The notes under the pieces were generated by a model, which was not told the origin of the DNA, made no database searches, and worked only from the letters and a program-made list of their open reading frames with translations. From UBA6168 sp041752395 (lineage in GTDB: Bacteria > Bacteroidota > Bacteroidia > Chitinophagales > Saprospiraceae), in the NCBI GenBank assembly GCA_041752395.1, contig JBGSWN010000024.1:1-64000 (forward strand): a stretch of 64,000 bases of DNA, read 5' to 3'. Of the stretch, positions 7,382 through 16,166 are shown piece after piece; within the stretch, counting starts at the first letter, position 1, and every line of letters starts with the position of its first letter. The position numbers and the translations under genes are program-made.

Positions 7382-9250
7382 CTATGCATTATCAAAAAGG
7401 GATGGTGTTCTTTGATAATCCTTATTCACTACAAAGCGAGGTTTGACGCCATCAGCTCGCTTGATAAATTCTTTTTTTTCGAGTGCATTTATTATAGAAC
7501 GTACCTTGCGTGAATAATTATCATAATCACGTAGGTCTCTTACTACTTTGTGCTTTCTAGTGTAAATGAACAAATCTACTGCTTTTGCACTCACTGCCAT
7601 TTCTAAGCTGTATTCATTATGCATATAAATACAATCAAGTACTTCTTTATAATCTGAGGCTAAGTCATCAAAAGTGCCGCCGAAAATTTCACGGAGCTTA
7701 TTTTTAAAATCCGTCTGTACTAACACTCTGTTCACAATGAAAACAGGATGGCTAAAATTGATGTTTATTGGATTAGTTACCCTTTCAATCAATCCGGAAT
7801 CCTCTAAATCAGCAATAACTTCAAAATGATTGTTGTCAGGGGTTAACATGATAGTATAACGCTCAAGTCTATTAAGTTGCTCTGACTTCCAAAAATAGGA
7901 CAACACAGTTTTTTCATCATCTGTAAGCTCCCTTCCATTATTTTTTCGGTAAATCCAACCTGAAAAACCAGACAACCATAGTTTTGCCTCTTCACTAAGT
8001 ACGTTACCTTTTGGTACGTATAAGCTGATATCATTATTTCCCTGTAAAATATAATAGGGCACGTCAATCTTATTTTCAAGGCAAGCATTGGTCAGAGAGG
8101 CCATGCCAAGGCCACGACCTTCCCAACGGTCGTATACTTTCAAAATATCTGCTAGCTTGGGGTTTCGTGGTTTTGGATTAGGAATAATGCGCCGAATTTT
8201 CAGCGGCATGTCAGTTACAAGTTTTTGGTCTGCTCTGAACGTGCCTGGATTGCGAATCTCAATATGAGTATTCGGCTTAATTATAATGTTTACAAATCTG
8301 TCTGAATAATAGTCCCGATGCGCCAAAGCATTATTCACTACTTCACGAATCAGCCGTTCAGGATACTCTGGCAGGCTGATGCCTCCACCCTCATAACCTA
8401 CTCCTACTGCAATATTTCTAAAGACGAATCCTATGGCACTTTCCATCAAAGGAATTACATTGTCTTTAAGTATCTGTTTGTTTTTAGCAATTTGTACTTC
8501 TGAATCAACATAACAATCTACTTGACACCTGCCACTAACCCAATCATAAGGATTAATGCCGCAAACAAGTATACCAAGCAAGGTTGGTTTTTCATTTATT
8601 ATAAAACTTTTTCTGTTGAGAAAAGAAAAGGCGCTTTGGATGTCAGCTTTAAGGCTTTCTACTTTGACATCCCTATTTAGCCTATTTATATAGTCATTAA
8701 GCTTATCAATGTCAAGATTTTCAAAACCTGCCCCATCAACTAGCTGCAATTCACGGGCATCGCTGATTTCTTTTTTCAGCTCCTCTTGGCTATCTATTTT
8801 GTGTTGGCTAATTTTATGGTCACCTGTCAATATTCGTTCATAAGCAGTACTATTATAAAAGACGAATTTCCTATCCTCAGGAAGTTTTTCTACGAAAACT
8901 ATACATACTTTTCCATTTTCAAAATCCATTATTTCAAAGGAAGGAAAAAACTCTTCTAAACTTTGCAGCTGCCCAATCTTGTCTGTAAACTGCCTTGGAA
9001 GTTCCTTAAGTTTGTTTTCGTTTCCGGCGTTATATCCTGTAAAACTGTAGCGGTTGTCTCTTTCATTGATGCCGATAACCACAATACCACCGTCAGTATT
9101 CAAAAAAGCACAAACAGTCTTGTAGAGTTCTTTCCAATCACCTGTGTTTGATAGATCTTTGAACTCTATTTTTTCTGTTTCAACATGCTCAAATCTCCCT
9201 TCATGAATGAGTGTTCCAATTTTTTGTAATAGACGGTCAATTTCCCTCAT
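7382..9250 (-). CDS. AlbA_2/Schlafen-type domain protein with HATPase_4 domain
   Basis: 622 residues. Residues about 20-140 form an AlbA_2 (divergent AAA-4, Schlafen-like) nucleic-acid-binding domain: EKIEFKD, CAFLNTDGGIVVIGIN. Residues about 285-425 form a GHKL-type ATP-binding domain of the HATPase_4 family: ERLIREVVNNALAHRDY (N box), then RWEGRGLGMASL (G box). The C-terminal 200 residues look like winged-helix modules (DDEKTVLSYFW, SLEMAVSAKAVD). Proteins of this architecture are often annotated as RecG-like or transcriptional regulators and are common in defence islands; their reaction is not settled. The start codon overlaps the end of the truncated RM reading frame by 14 bases. A TACTTTTG element (9268-9275) just upstream suggests it brings its own promoter. 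Confidence 0.85.
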   Translation of the reverse strand: MREIDRLLQKIGTLIHEGRFEHVETEKIEFKDLSNTGDWKELYKTVCAFLNTDGGIVVIGINERDNRYSFTGYNAGNENKLKELPRQFTDKIGQLQSLEEFFPSFEIMDFENGKVCIVFVEKLPEDRKFVFYNSTAYERILTGDHKISQHKIDSQEELKKEISDARELQLVDGAGFENLDIDKLNDYINRLNRDVKVESLKADIQSAFSFLNRKSFIINEKPTLLGILVCGINPYDWVSGRCQVDCYVDSEVQIAKNKQILKDNVIPLMESAIGFVFRNIAVGVGYEGGGISLPEYPERLIREVVNNALAHRDYYSDRFVNIIIKPNTHIEIRNPGTFRADQKLVTDMPLKIRRIIPNPKPRNPKLADILKVYDRWEGRGLGMASLTNACLENKIDVPYYILQGNNDISLYVPKGNVLSEEAKLWLSGFSGWIYRKNNGRELTDDEKTVLSYFWKSEQLNRLERYTIMLTPDNNHFEVIADLEDSGLIERVTNPININFSHPVFIVNRVLVQTDFKNKLREIFGGTFDDLASDYKEVLDCIYMHNEYSLEMAVSAKAVDLFIYTRKHKVVRDLRDYDNYSRKVRSIINALEKKEFIKRADGVKPRFVVNKDYQRTPSLFDNA

Positions 9251-9267
9251 GGATAGTTATTTGTTTG

Positions 9268-9275
9268 CAAAAGTA
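9268..9275 (-). promoter_or_regulatory. candidate -7 element of the AlbA_2 gene at the gene junction
   Basis: TACTTTTG on the minus strand matches TAnnTTTG. It lies directly after the last RM-like codons (YINEGRT) and 17 bases before the ATG at 9250. The -33 side falls in RM coding sequence and has no clear TTG. Confidence 0.45.
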
Positions 9276-9495
9276 AAGATTTGTCCGTCCCTCGTTGATG
9301 TACTGGAAGTATTTCTTGAACTGGTCGTAGAGCGGTCGGTACTCGTCCAGTTCCCGCAGGCGGTCCCAGTCGTCCACCGTCTTTTTGATGAGGTTGGGCG
9401 GCAGCAGGCCCTTGTCCTCCCCAAAGAAGATGAAGAGCAGGCGGTCGAGGAGTTTTTGCGATTTTTTGAAGAGGAGGAGGTGCCAGCCCCTGACA

Positions 9496-9608
9496 TTACC
9501 CCTGACCCCTAAAGGGGAACCCACAGATTGACTTTCGTCGGAACTTTGTTCATCATGAAGTTCCGATAACTGTGCGTCCGTGGGTTCCCCTTTAGGGGTC
9601 AGGGGTAA
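9496..9608. repeat. palindromic element translated in frame inside the RM-like gene
   Basis: 28-bp perfect arms (9496-9523 and 9581-9608) contain CCCCTAAAGGGGAACCCA. The 57-base centre has its own 8-bp hairpin, CGGAACTT/AAGTTCCG. The element keeps the reading frame and adds about 38 residues (LTPKGEPTDAQ ... VGSPLGVRGN) between NPHVL and the conserved LLLFKKSQKLLDR helix. The arm motif TAAAGGGGAACCC recurs at 12083-12239, and a variant at 16460-16525. Confidence 0.85.
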
Positions 9609-10295
9609 AACGTGTGGATTCCTTCTCACCAAATCCTCAAACAGCGCATGCTTAAACGCCGAATATTCCTTGTAAAATCGATCGGTAATGTCCTTCTCCT
9701 GTGCGTCGCTCTCCTGCTTCATGCGGGCGGGCATCCCGGCGAAGAGGTAGTCGGCGGCCAGCAGCAGGTAGAGCAGCCGGAAGCGGTCGGGGGTCATTTC
9801 GAAGAGGTCGAATTCCTCGTGGTCGGTGGCATCGTCCACATAGAGCCGTAGCCGCTCGAAATTGGAGACGATGACGTAGCGGCAGTCCTTTTGGTGGCTT
9901 TTGTAGCCGAACGCCTGGTCGGTCACCTTGTCGAGGTTGACGGTTTCCGTGCCCTTGAGTTCTATCACACCCAGCACCTTTTCGCCCTGCACGATGCCGC
10001 CGTCGGCCTTCTTGGCATTGCCGACGTTCTTCAGTTCGGTGGTGAGGTTGAAGCCGGGTGAGGGGTTGAGCACATAGCCCAGCACATCCACGAAGAGTTC
10101 CCGCAGGAAGCCTTCTTGGTACTGTTCCTCCTTGCTGTTGCGGATGTTTTCCTGCTTCGCAAGACCAAGGAAATGGGCGGCGTAGCGCTCCCATGCCGCT
10201 TCGACGGTGGTTTTGTCGAGCGATTGCAGTTGCTTTTTCAGTACGGATTTCTGGAAGAGGCTCATGGGGCGGGTGGGTAGGTGCGTGCCAAGGTG

Positions 10296-10328
10296 AGACT
10301 TTCCAAGTTTATAAAACTTGGAAAGTCT
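10296..10328. repeat. 33-bp palindrome, copy 1
   Basis: AGACTTTCCAAGTTT and its exact reverse complement surround ATA. The same 33 bases occur at 19471-19503. The copy lies 31 bases upstream of the truncated RM start. Confidence 0.8.
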
Positions 10329-10499
10329 TGTGCTGCGATGAATGGGCGGCTTACGGGTTTCATGTATTGGATTTCTAGTGCGGCCACAAGGTATAAAAAG
10401 CTTGGGAAACAACTAGCACCCATGAGGTTTTTCCCGCATCTTTTGTCGGAGAGGGTTTCCGGTATCGGGTCGGCAGTACCAATGGGATGGCTTCTTTCG

Positions 10500-10604
10500 C
10501 CCTCAAACGGGCTCGCAGCACCCTCAATCAGGTTTGCATCACCCTCAAATAAGTTTGCATCGCCCTCAAACAAGTTCGCATGAGCCTCAGGCGGTGTTGC
10601 AGTA
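10500..10604. repeat. five 21-bp degenerate tandem repeats
   Basis: Units begin at 10500, 10521, 10542, 10563 and 10584 with consensus CCCTCAAAxAxGTTTGCATCG. On the minus strand the 21-bp period would encode repeats of FEGDANL, but there is no convincing gene. The spacing is uniform with no unique spacers, so it is not CRISPR. Confidence 0.75.
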
Positions 10605-10911
10605 TAAAATTCCAGTCTTTGAGTGGCCTCAAGCGGTCACGCTTTGGCCGCATACGGGACTGCACCGCCCTCCGCTTGATTCGAAGGATTCCGGGACGCA
10701 TCCGAAGCATTTCTGGGGGGGGGTTATGCATCAAATTGGCTTTTTTTAAATTTATTTCACTTTTTTTCAAAAAAAAGGAAAACTTCCCGCAACACTGGCA
10801 AAGCGCAGGCCGTAGGCTGTTTTGTAACATTTGTTATTTTCACAGGATAAGGGTGTTACGCAAATATTTTTAGCTAATATTTTTAAACAACCCATCAAAA
10901 TTTCATATCCT

Positions 10912-12078
10912 ATGGCAAAGAAAACCGTTTCCGCAACGCCAGCCGTCACACCTGCCGTTCCGAAGAAAACAAATCAAGCATTCCCCACCCTGCCCTGTGC
11001 CCTCGTGTATTTTTGGGCCTTTGCATTGAAGGCATGGGAGAACTGCAAGGCCAGGCTGCCGAGGTTTGAGGCAGAAGGTGGCCCCCGTTACAGCAAAGAA
11101 TTTGTGGACGGACAAATCGCCTATATCAAGGAAATAAAGGCATTGCCGAACGACCGGGCGAGGAGAGCGCCTTCGAGGTCGGAGCGGTTGGCACTGATGG
11201 CGGCCCGGCAGGCGGTGTCGGACTTGGCCAGCCGCCTCAACAAGGCCATTGAATATACTTGGAAAGACCCGCTCTTGGTGGAGGTGCAGCGCAGTGCTGC
11301 CGGGCTGGTCACTTTCGGGGAGGCGACGGTGGCGGACTGGGAAGCAGTGGCCAGCTTCATCGAGTCGGCCAATACCTTCCTCCCTGCCAACCTCGAACGG
11401 ATGGTGCAGGCGGGTGCCATGAACGCCGAGTTTCCGGGCAAATTCGAGTCGGTGGGTGCCGCTTTTGATACGATATGGACCTCCCTGCAAGCGAAGCGGC
11501 AATCGGCCAAGAGCGGCACGAAGGAGGTGGCGGCGGGTATCGTCAAAATCCAGGAGGAGCTGAACCCAATGCTCAGCGATGCGCTGGATTTTTTCAAATA
11601 CGAACCCGCACTGAAGGAACTTTTTGTGCAGGAGACGCTCCTCAAGGAAGTCCGCAACGGCCATCCGGCCACGGTGTCCGGCGGTACGACGCTGCCAGCG
11701 ACCAACCCCGATGTGAAGAAGGGCAAGCCCCTGGCGGGCATTCTGGTGGAGGTGCTGGACGAGCCCGGCAAATCGGCCACGACCAATAAGCATGGCCGCT
11801 ATAAAATTCAACTGGCGGGCGGTGTGTTCACGCTGCGCTTCAGCGGCGAGGGCCTCGTACCCGTCGAGCGGCAAGTGACGCTGGACCCCGGCAAGGGCCG
11901 CTACTTGGACATGGTGCTGGAACCTGCCCCCGTGGAGATTGCTCCCACGGCAACCAAGGAGGCCACTCCCCCACCCGCTTCTGTAAACGAGGAATTTGCA
12001 AATGCCATGAAGGAGGTGACGGCCTTGCCTACTAGCAACGGGGTGGCTGCTTTGCAGAATGGACATGCGGTGGCTTAG
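10912..12078 (+). CDS. conserved hypothetical protein with CarboxypepD_reg-like domain
   Basis: 388 residues from ATG 10912; an upstream in-frame start at 10831 would add a non-conserved extension. There is no signal peptide: the N-terminus is MAKKTVSATPAVTPAVPKKT. Residues 25-260 are helical and rich in Ala, Lys and Glu, with no family I recognise. Residues about 275-350 resemble a carboxypeptidase regulatory-like beta-sandwich: GKPLAGILVEVLDEPGKSATTN, then HGRYKIQLAGGVFTLRFSGEG, PVERQVTLDPGKG. The tail is Pro/Ala rich. GC content and codon use look higher than in neighbours. The hairpin at 12251-12286 would end its transcript. Function unknown. Confidence 0.65.
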   Translation: MAKKTVSATPAVTPAVPKKTNQAFPTLPCALVYFWAFALKAWENCKARLPRFEAEGGPRYSKEFVDGQIAYIKEIKALPNDRARRAPSRSERLALMAARQAVSDLASRLNKAIEYTWKDPLLVEVQRSAAGLVTFGEATVADWEAVASFIESANTFLPANLERMVQAGAMNAEFPGKFESVGAAFDTIWTSLQAKRQSAKSGTKEVAAGIVKIQEELNPMLSDALDFFKYEPALKELFVQETLLKEVRNGHPATVSGGTTLPATNPDVKKGKPLAGILVEVLDEPGKSATTNKHGRYKIQLAGGVFTLRFSGEGLVPVERQVTLDPGKGRYLDMVLEPAPVEIAPTATKEATPPPASVNEEFANAMKEVTALPTSNGVAALQNGHAVA

Positions 12079-12082
12079 GGTG

Positions 12083-12239
12083 CAGCCCCTGACCCCCCGA
12101 GGTATCGGGGCAAGCCCTAAAGGGGAACCCACGGACGCATGCGATTAGGGACTCCATTCTATGTTAAAAATAGCCTAACACTTCCCCATTTAGGTTCCCC
12201 TTTAGCGCTTGCCCCGATACCTCGGGGGGTCAGGGGCTG
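12083..12239. repeat. 47-bp-armed inverted repeat (MITE-like)
   Basis: The arms 12083-12129 and 12193-12239 are complementary at 46 of 47 positions. They contain CAGCCCCTGACCCCC, GAGGTATCGGGGCAAGC and TAAAGGGGAACC, around a 63-base centre. The outer part extends the family seen at 9496-9608 with an extra CCCCGAGGTATCGGGG palindrome. It lies just 3' of the 10912 gene. Confidence 0.85.
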
Positions 12240-12250
12240 TGTCATCACGA

Positions 12251-12286
12251 AAAAGCCGCCGGACTGGGTTCAGTTCGGCGGCTTTT
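12251..12286 (+). terminator. Rho-independent terminator of the 10912 gene
   Basis: AAAAGCCGCCG and CGGCGGCTTTT form an 11-bp stem with a 14-base loop, followed by GTTTTAG. Stem and T run fit a terminator for the upstream plus-strand gene. Confidence 0.75.
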
Positions 12287-12322
12287 GTTTTAGGTAATGG
12301 GGGCACAGTATCACAAGTAATT

Positions 12323-12408
12323 CTCCCGCAGATAACGCAAATTTTCGCAGATGACTTCCCATGCATTTCCAAAGGAAAATCTGCGAAAGTCAGCGTTATC
12401 TGTGGGAG
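12323..12408. repeat. inverted repeat with CGCAGATAACGC arms
   Basis: 30-base arms at 12323-12352 and 12379-12408 match at about 26 of 30 positions (CTCCCGCAGATAACGC and ATCTGCGAAA motifs). It lies in the 12079-12713 intergenic stretch, which otherwise has no gene. Confidence 0.7.
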
Positions 12409-12713
12409 ACAGATGCCTCAGGAAAACAAAACGGCAACAGCCGGAGTGAGTACCAAGGCCACAAATACTGGTTTTGATGCAAAAGAACGCCTTCAAAATT
12501 GCTCATTTGTAGCATTGCAAGTAACTTCGAGTTACCTCCTAACTCGGCACAAAAGCACATTCTGATTGAAATTTTGTAGCTTTGCTCAGAGCCTCTGCCC
12601 GATATTTAGCCACACCCATCGAAATCGGATGCTTGACCGCTCCGCTTTTGGCAGATTCGATGGTGAACTAGGCAAGGAATTTTAAATTTCAACCATCCAA
12701 ACCAAATAGCTTT

Positions 12714-14351
12714 ATGAAAAACTTTATACCCATTGTACTATTCCTGGCCCTTGCCGCACAGGCATTTGCCCAAATCCATCCTCACCATTCCCAAGCGCTG
12801 AAGCAGTACCACAGCCTGCTCGGCAAAGCCATCGGGCATGATGCGGACTTGCCTGCTGTTGATTCAACGGAATTCCTGCCGCCCTTCAATCAGCAGACCT
12901 ATCATTTGACGGATTCCATATACTATTATTATTACGATTCTTCGGTGTGGGACTTAACCAGCAAGCGGTATTTGGAGAATGACTGCAATTTGGGCCAGCG
13001 CCTTGTTTCAACCTTATATACGGACTTCCAGGATATTGACTCGTTCGAGTTGAGTGAACGGGATGAAATGGAGTATTACCCGGATGGAGGCCTCAAATTG
13101 CGTAAGCACTTGGAATACTTCAACAATGGCTGGATTACTACTGGTTATGATTACTATTCAGAGGATGAGCATCCAACGGAAAGTTGGCACAAGACTTATG
13201 ACCCTGTCAATGACTTATTTACCGATGGCACTCGTGCTACTAGCACCTATGAAGGCCAACAATATCCAACGGTTATCCTAAACTATAATTGGGATATGCT
13301 CAGCCAAACTTGGATGCCAACCGAGCGCTTCACCAATACTTTTACGAATGACCTCATAACGCAGGATTTGTATGAAGCATACAATGCTGGCACTTGGGAA
13401 TTAGCGGTTAAAAACGAGTACGATTATTTTCCCAATAATCAATACAAGGAAATACGCCTATATATTTATGTTGGAGGGGTTTGGGAAGATGTAGCTCGGT
13501 ACACCTGTACCCTCGACGGCAACGGAGACACCGTTTTGGAATTGACAGCGTACATCGATTCAAGCAGTGGTCAATTTTTGCCTACCTACCGCCAGTTGAA
13601 CACCTATGTTTCCCACCGCCCAATCGAACAATTGGGCGAATCATACAATAACGGTGATTGGATAAAAAGCTCTAAAAATACCTTCAGCTACCATCTAAAT
13701 GGCAATAAGCATGAAGCGTCAGTATCGGAATGGAATGAAGTCGGGCAATTATGGGTGGAAACTTATTATCAGAAGTTTAACGAAGATGGAAAAATCCTTT
13801 TAAGGGAAAGCCATATAGGTTATGACCCTGTAACCAATACATACTATGGTGCTTCTCGATTTATTTATACCTACAATGCCGCTGGGTCTATATTAGAAGC
13901 AAAGGTTGAACATCTGGAACACAATACCTTAGATACTTACCTTCCCAATACCATCACAAACTACGAGTATGATAACGACGGTGCCTTTTTGGAGTCCATC
14001 CATCAATATTGGAGCTTCGAAGATTCGGTGTTCGAACTCGATCGAAAAACGCATAGTTACAACACCGGTTGTGCCTTCTCAGCCACCACCACCCCTCAGG
14101 AGGAAAATAAAGGCTGCCAGTTCGCCAACCCTATACATCCCGGTCAGGCCATCCAATGCACGGGGCTGAAGGAGGGCGCTGCTTCCATACTGGAGCTTTA
14201 TGACCTTGCCGGAAGGCTTGTGCATGAGCAGGCCTTTTCCCCGATTAGCAGCTTTGACCCCATCCGACCTTTGCCTACTGGGCTATACTTGCTTTACATC
14301 TACGATGACATGGGCTGGCGCTACCGCTCAAAAGTACTGGTTTTGGATTGA
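12714..14351 (+). CDS. secreted T9SS protein with repeated WxxxxxxxYxYD-like units
   Basis: 545 residues. The signal peptide is MKNFIPIVLFLALAAQAFA with cleavage before QIHPH. The body is made of tyrosine-rich strands repeating about every 30-60 residues: DSIYYYYYDSSVWDL, TTGYDYYSEDE, WELAVKNEYDYFPNN, WIKSSKNTFSYHLNGN, SRFIYTYNAAGSILEA, TNYEYDNDGAF. They resemble the beta-hairpins of YD/RHS-like solenoids without the core residues. A type A sorting domain closes the protein (ASILELYDLAGRLVHEQAF ... LPTGLYLLYIYDD). It is probably exported to the surface by T9SS. I do not recognise a catalytic motif. It is transcribed alone. Confidence 0.75.
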   Translation: MKNFIPIVLFLALAAQAFAQIHPHHSQALKQYHSLLGKAIGHDADLPAVDSTEFLPPFNQQTYHLTDSIYYYYYDSSVWDLTSKRYLENDCNLGQRLVSTLYTDFQDIDSFELSERDEMEYYPDGGLKLRKHLEYFNNGWITTGYDYYSEDEHPTESWHKTYDPVNDLFTDGTRATSTYEGQQYPTVILNYNWDMLSQTWMPTERFTNTFTNDLITQDLYEAYNAGTWELAVKNEYDYFPNNQYKEIRLYIYVGGVWEDVARYTCTLDGNGDTVLELTAYIDSSSGQFLPTYRQLNTYVSHRPIEQLGESYNNGDWIKSSKNTFSYHLNGNKHEASVSEWNEVGQLWVETYYQKFNEDGKILLRESHIGYDPVTNTYYGASRFIYTYNAAGSILEAKVEHLEHNTLDTYLPNTITNYEYDNDGAFLESIHQYWSFEDSVFELDRKTHSYNTGCAFSATTTPQEENKGCQFANPIHPGQAIQCTGLKEGAASILELYDLAGRLVHEQAFSPISSFDPIRPLPTGLYLLYIYDDMGWRYRSKVLVLD

Positions 14352-14501
14352 TGTAAATTCTCGTTAAAAACATCAAATCATAACATCTAACTTGCTCCGA
14401 CTATTGTAAACATTGGGCTTTGGCACCAGCTTCACGCTGCCTGCTAGTGGAGAAATCAAGGTTGACCCACCCATTTTCAATTGTCCATTTTCAATTATCA
14501 A

Positions 14502-16166
14502 TTATCCCTCCCAAATCACCTTTCCTGCCACCCCGTACCAATCATGTACCTGCTTCGCAAAGGTCTTTTCCACTTGGAGGCGCTTGATTTTCATGGAAGG
14601 CGTCATCAGGTTGTTCTCCACTGTCCACGGGGATTTCATGACCACCAGTTTTTGCACCCGCTCGTAAGGTTTCAGCTTGGGGTTCAGGGCATTGAGGGTT
14701 TCCGTCAAATGTGCTTCGATGGCCTCCCGGCTCTCCTTGGCCGCCAGTTCCGACAGCACCACCAGCCCCACCGGCTGCGGCAGCCCCTCCCCTACCACGC
14801 AGATTTGCTCGATGAAAACATCCGTTGCGAAGCCCATTTCTATCTGCGCTGGCGCCACGTATTCGCCCTTGCTCGTCTTGTACATTTCCTTCACCCGCCC
14901 CGTGATTTTCAGGTAGCCGTCGGCGTCCATCTCGCCCACGTCGCCGGAGTGCAGCCAGCCGAAACTATCAATCGTGGCGGCGGTCATTTCCGGCTCGTTG
15001 TAGTAGCCGCTGGTGTTTGCGGCGGACTTGGTGCAGATTTCCCCGGTTTCGGGCAGTATCTTGATTTGCGTGCCGGACGTCGCCTTGCCCACTTTGCCGG
15101 GCCGCACGTCATAGCGGGGGGTGACGGTCACGATGGCGGTGTTCTCCGTCATGCCATACGCCTCCTGAATCACGATGCCCAGCCGCTCGTACCAGGCCAG
15201 CAGGCTGACGGGCATTGGCGCAGCCGCCACGAGGAACACCTGCACGGCGTCGAGGCCCAGCGTTTTGATGATTTTGCGCCGGATGAGGTTGTTGATGATG
15301 GGTATTTTCAGCAGCAGGTTCAAGCGGCTTTCCGGCATTTTGGATAAAACGCCCTGCTGGAACTTCGCATAAATCCTCGGCACGCCGCCGAAATGCGTGG
15401 GGCGGGTAGCAGCCAGGTTTTTGGCAAAAGTATCCAGTCGCTCCGCAAAATAGACAGTGGCGCCCACGGCATACACCACGTTCACCAGCACGCCCCGCTC
15501 GGCGATATGGCAAAGCGGCAGGTAGGAGATGACCCGTGGGTCTTGCACGTCCAAGCGCAGGTATTCCCGGGAGCTGTAGAGCATGTTGGACATGTTTCCG
15601 AAGCTAATCATCACGCCCTTGGGGTTGCCGGTGGTGCCGGAAGTGTAGATGACGGTCATCAGGTCGTCGGGACTGGGCACAGGCGAGGTGGAAAGCGGCG
15701 GCTGGCTGTCCATGATGTCGGCCCATTGCACATGCGCCGGGTCGGGGTTGTAGGTCGGGAAAGCGATGCATTTCACGCCTTTGGGAACGCCGGATTTCAT
15801 GCTGGCCCATTCGTCGAGCTTGCCCACCAGCAGCACTTTGCAGCCGCTGTGCTTCATCACGAAGTGGAGCTGCTCGCCTGTCAGCGTCGGGAAAAACGGC
15901 ACGGAGACATGCCCCGACATCATGATGGCGAGGTCGGCGATGAACCATTCAGCGCAGTTCTTCGACACGAGGCCGATATGGCTGTGCGGCGGCAGGTCGA
16001 GGGAGAGCAGGTAGGCGGCGAGGCGGCGGGCCTGTTCACCCGTTTCCAGCCAGGTGTAGTCCTTCCATTGGTCACCAAAAGGCTGCTTGAGGAAGACCTT
16101 GTGCGGTGTGGTTCTTTCCCAGTGGTAAAAATGCTCGATGAGCGGTGTGTCGGCAGTAAGTTTCAT
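14502..16166 (-). CDS. long-chain acyl-CoA synthetase (AMP-forming)
   Basis: 554 residues of the ANL adenylate-forming superfamily, activating fatty acids with ATP and CoA. Near residue 170 the phosphate-binding motif YTSGTTGNPKGVM is present. Later come AYGMTENTA (A5 region), ETGEICTKS and GWLHSGDVGEMDADGYLKITGR with the conserved Asp and Arg. The A8 hinge and a C-terminal lysine region (KTSKGEYVAPAQIE) follow. The N-terminus matches bacterial FadD15-like enzymes. No signal peptide is present, so it is cytoplasmic or membrane-associated. It stands alone, with a palindrome-rich spacer upstream. Confidence 0.93.
   Translation of the reverse strand: MKLTADTPLIEHFYHWERTTPHKVFLKQPFGDQWKDYTWLETGEQARRLAAYLLSLDLPPHSHIGLVSKNCAEWFIADLAIMMSGHVSVPFFPTLTGEQLHFVMKHSGCKVLLVGKLDEWASMKSGVPKGVKCIAFPTYNPDPAHVQWADIMDSQPPLSTSPVPSPDDLMTVIYTSGTTGNPKGVMISFGNMSNMLYSSREYLRLDVQDPRVISYLPLCHIAERGVLVNVVYAVGATVYFAERLDTFAKNLAATRPTHFGGVPRIYAKFQQGVLSKMPESRLNLLLKIPIINNLIRRKIIKTLGLDAVQVFLVAAAPMPVSLLAWYERLGIVIQEAYGMTENTAIVTVTPRYDVRPGKVGKATSGTQIKILPETGEICTKSAANTSGYYNEPEMTAATIDSFGWLHSGDVGEMDADGYLKITGRVKEMYKTSKGEYVAPAQIEMGFATDVFIEQICVVGEGLPQPVGLVVLSELAAKESREAIEAHLTETLNALNPKLKPYERVQKLVVMKSPWTVENNLMTPSMKIKRLQVEKTFAKQVHDWYGVAGKVIWEG

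Larger units (their letters stand above)
9237..10265 (-). pseudogene. N-terminal nuclease part of a type IIG restriction-modification gene, truncated
   Basis: From ATG 10265 the frame encodes 342 residues. It starts MSLFQKSVLKKQL, followed by a PD-(D/E)xK-like nuclease (ADGGIVQGEKVLGVIELKGT, with D...ExK) and helices ending FKKSQKLLDRLLFIFFGEDKGLLPP and YFQYINEGRT. In family members this point leads into the methyltransferase; here it changes to about a dozen unrelated residues and stops inside the AlbA_2 gene. The methylase and specificity parts are missing, and only the far C-terminus remains at 7180-7317. Bases 9496-9608 are a 28-bp-armed palindrome that is translated in frame. Without its methylase the nuclease is either dead or a solitary enzyme. 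Confidence 0.82.
10266..10911. other. intergenic region with repeats
   Basis: No gene is recognised here. The stretch holds the 33-bp palindrome at 10296-10328, the 21-bp tandem repeats at 10500-10604, and a more degenerate continuation of GC-rich repeats to about 10710. An AT-rich tract follows, which probably carries the promoter of the gene starting at 10912. Confidence 0.6.

Noticed and set aside
9496..9608. Palindrome as a transcription terminator
   Set aside because: It lies within an open reading frame, lacks a T run, and recurs as a family elsewhere.
10500..10604. Short CRISPR-like array
   Set aside because: No spacers, unit length 21 bp without gaps, no cas genes.
10903..12132. 409-codon open frame opposite the 10912 gene
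   Set aside because: No family motif and codon use typical of antisense; the plus-strand gene has a beta-sandwich domain and a terminator.
14481..15347. 288-codon plus-strand frame
   Set aside because: It lies opposite the acyl-CoA synthetase, whose motifs are unmistakable.
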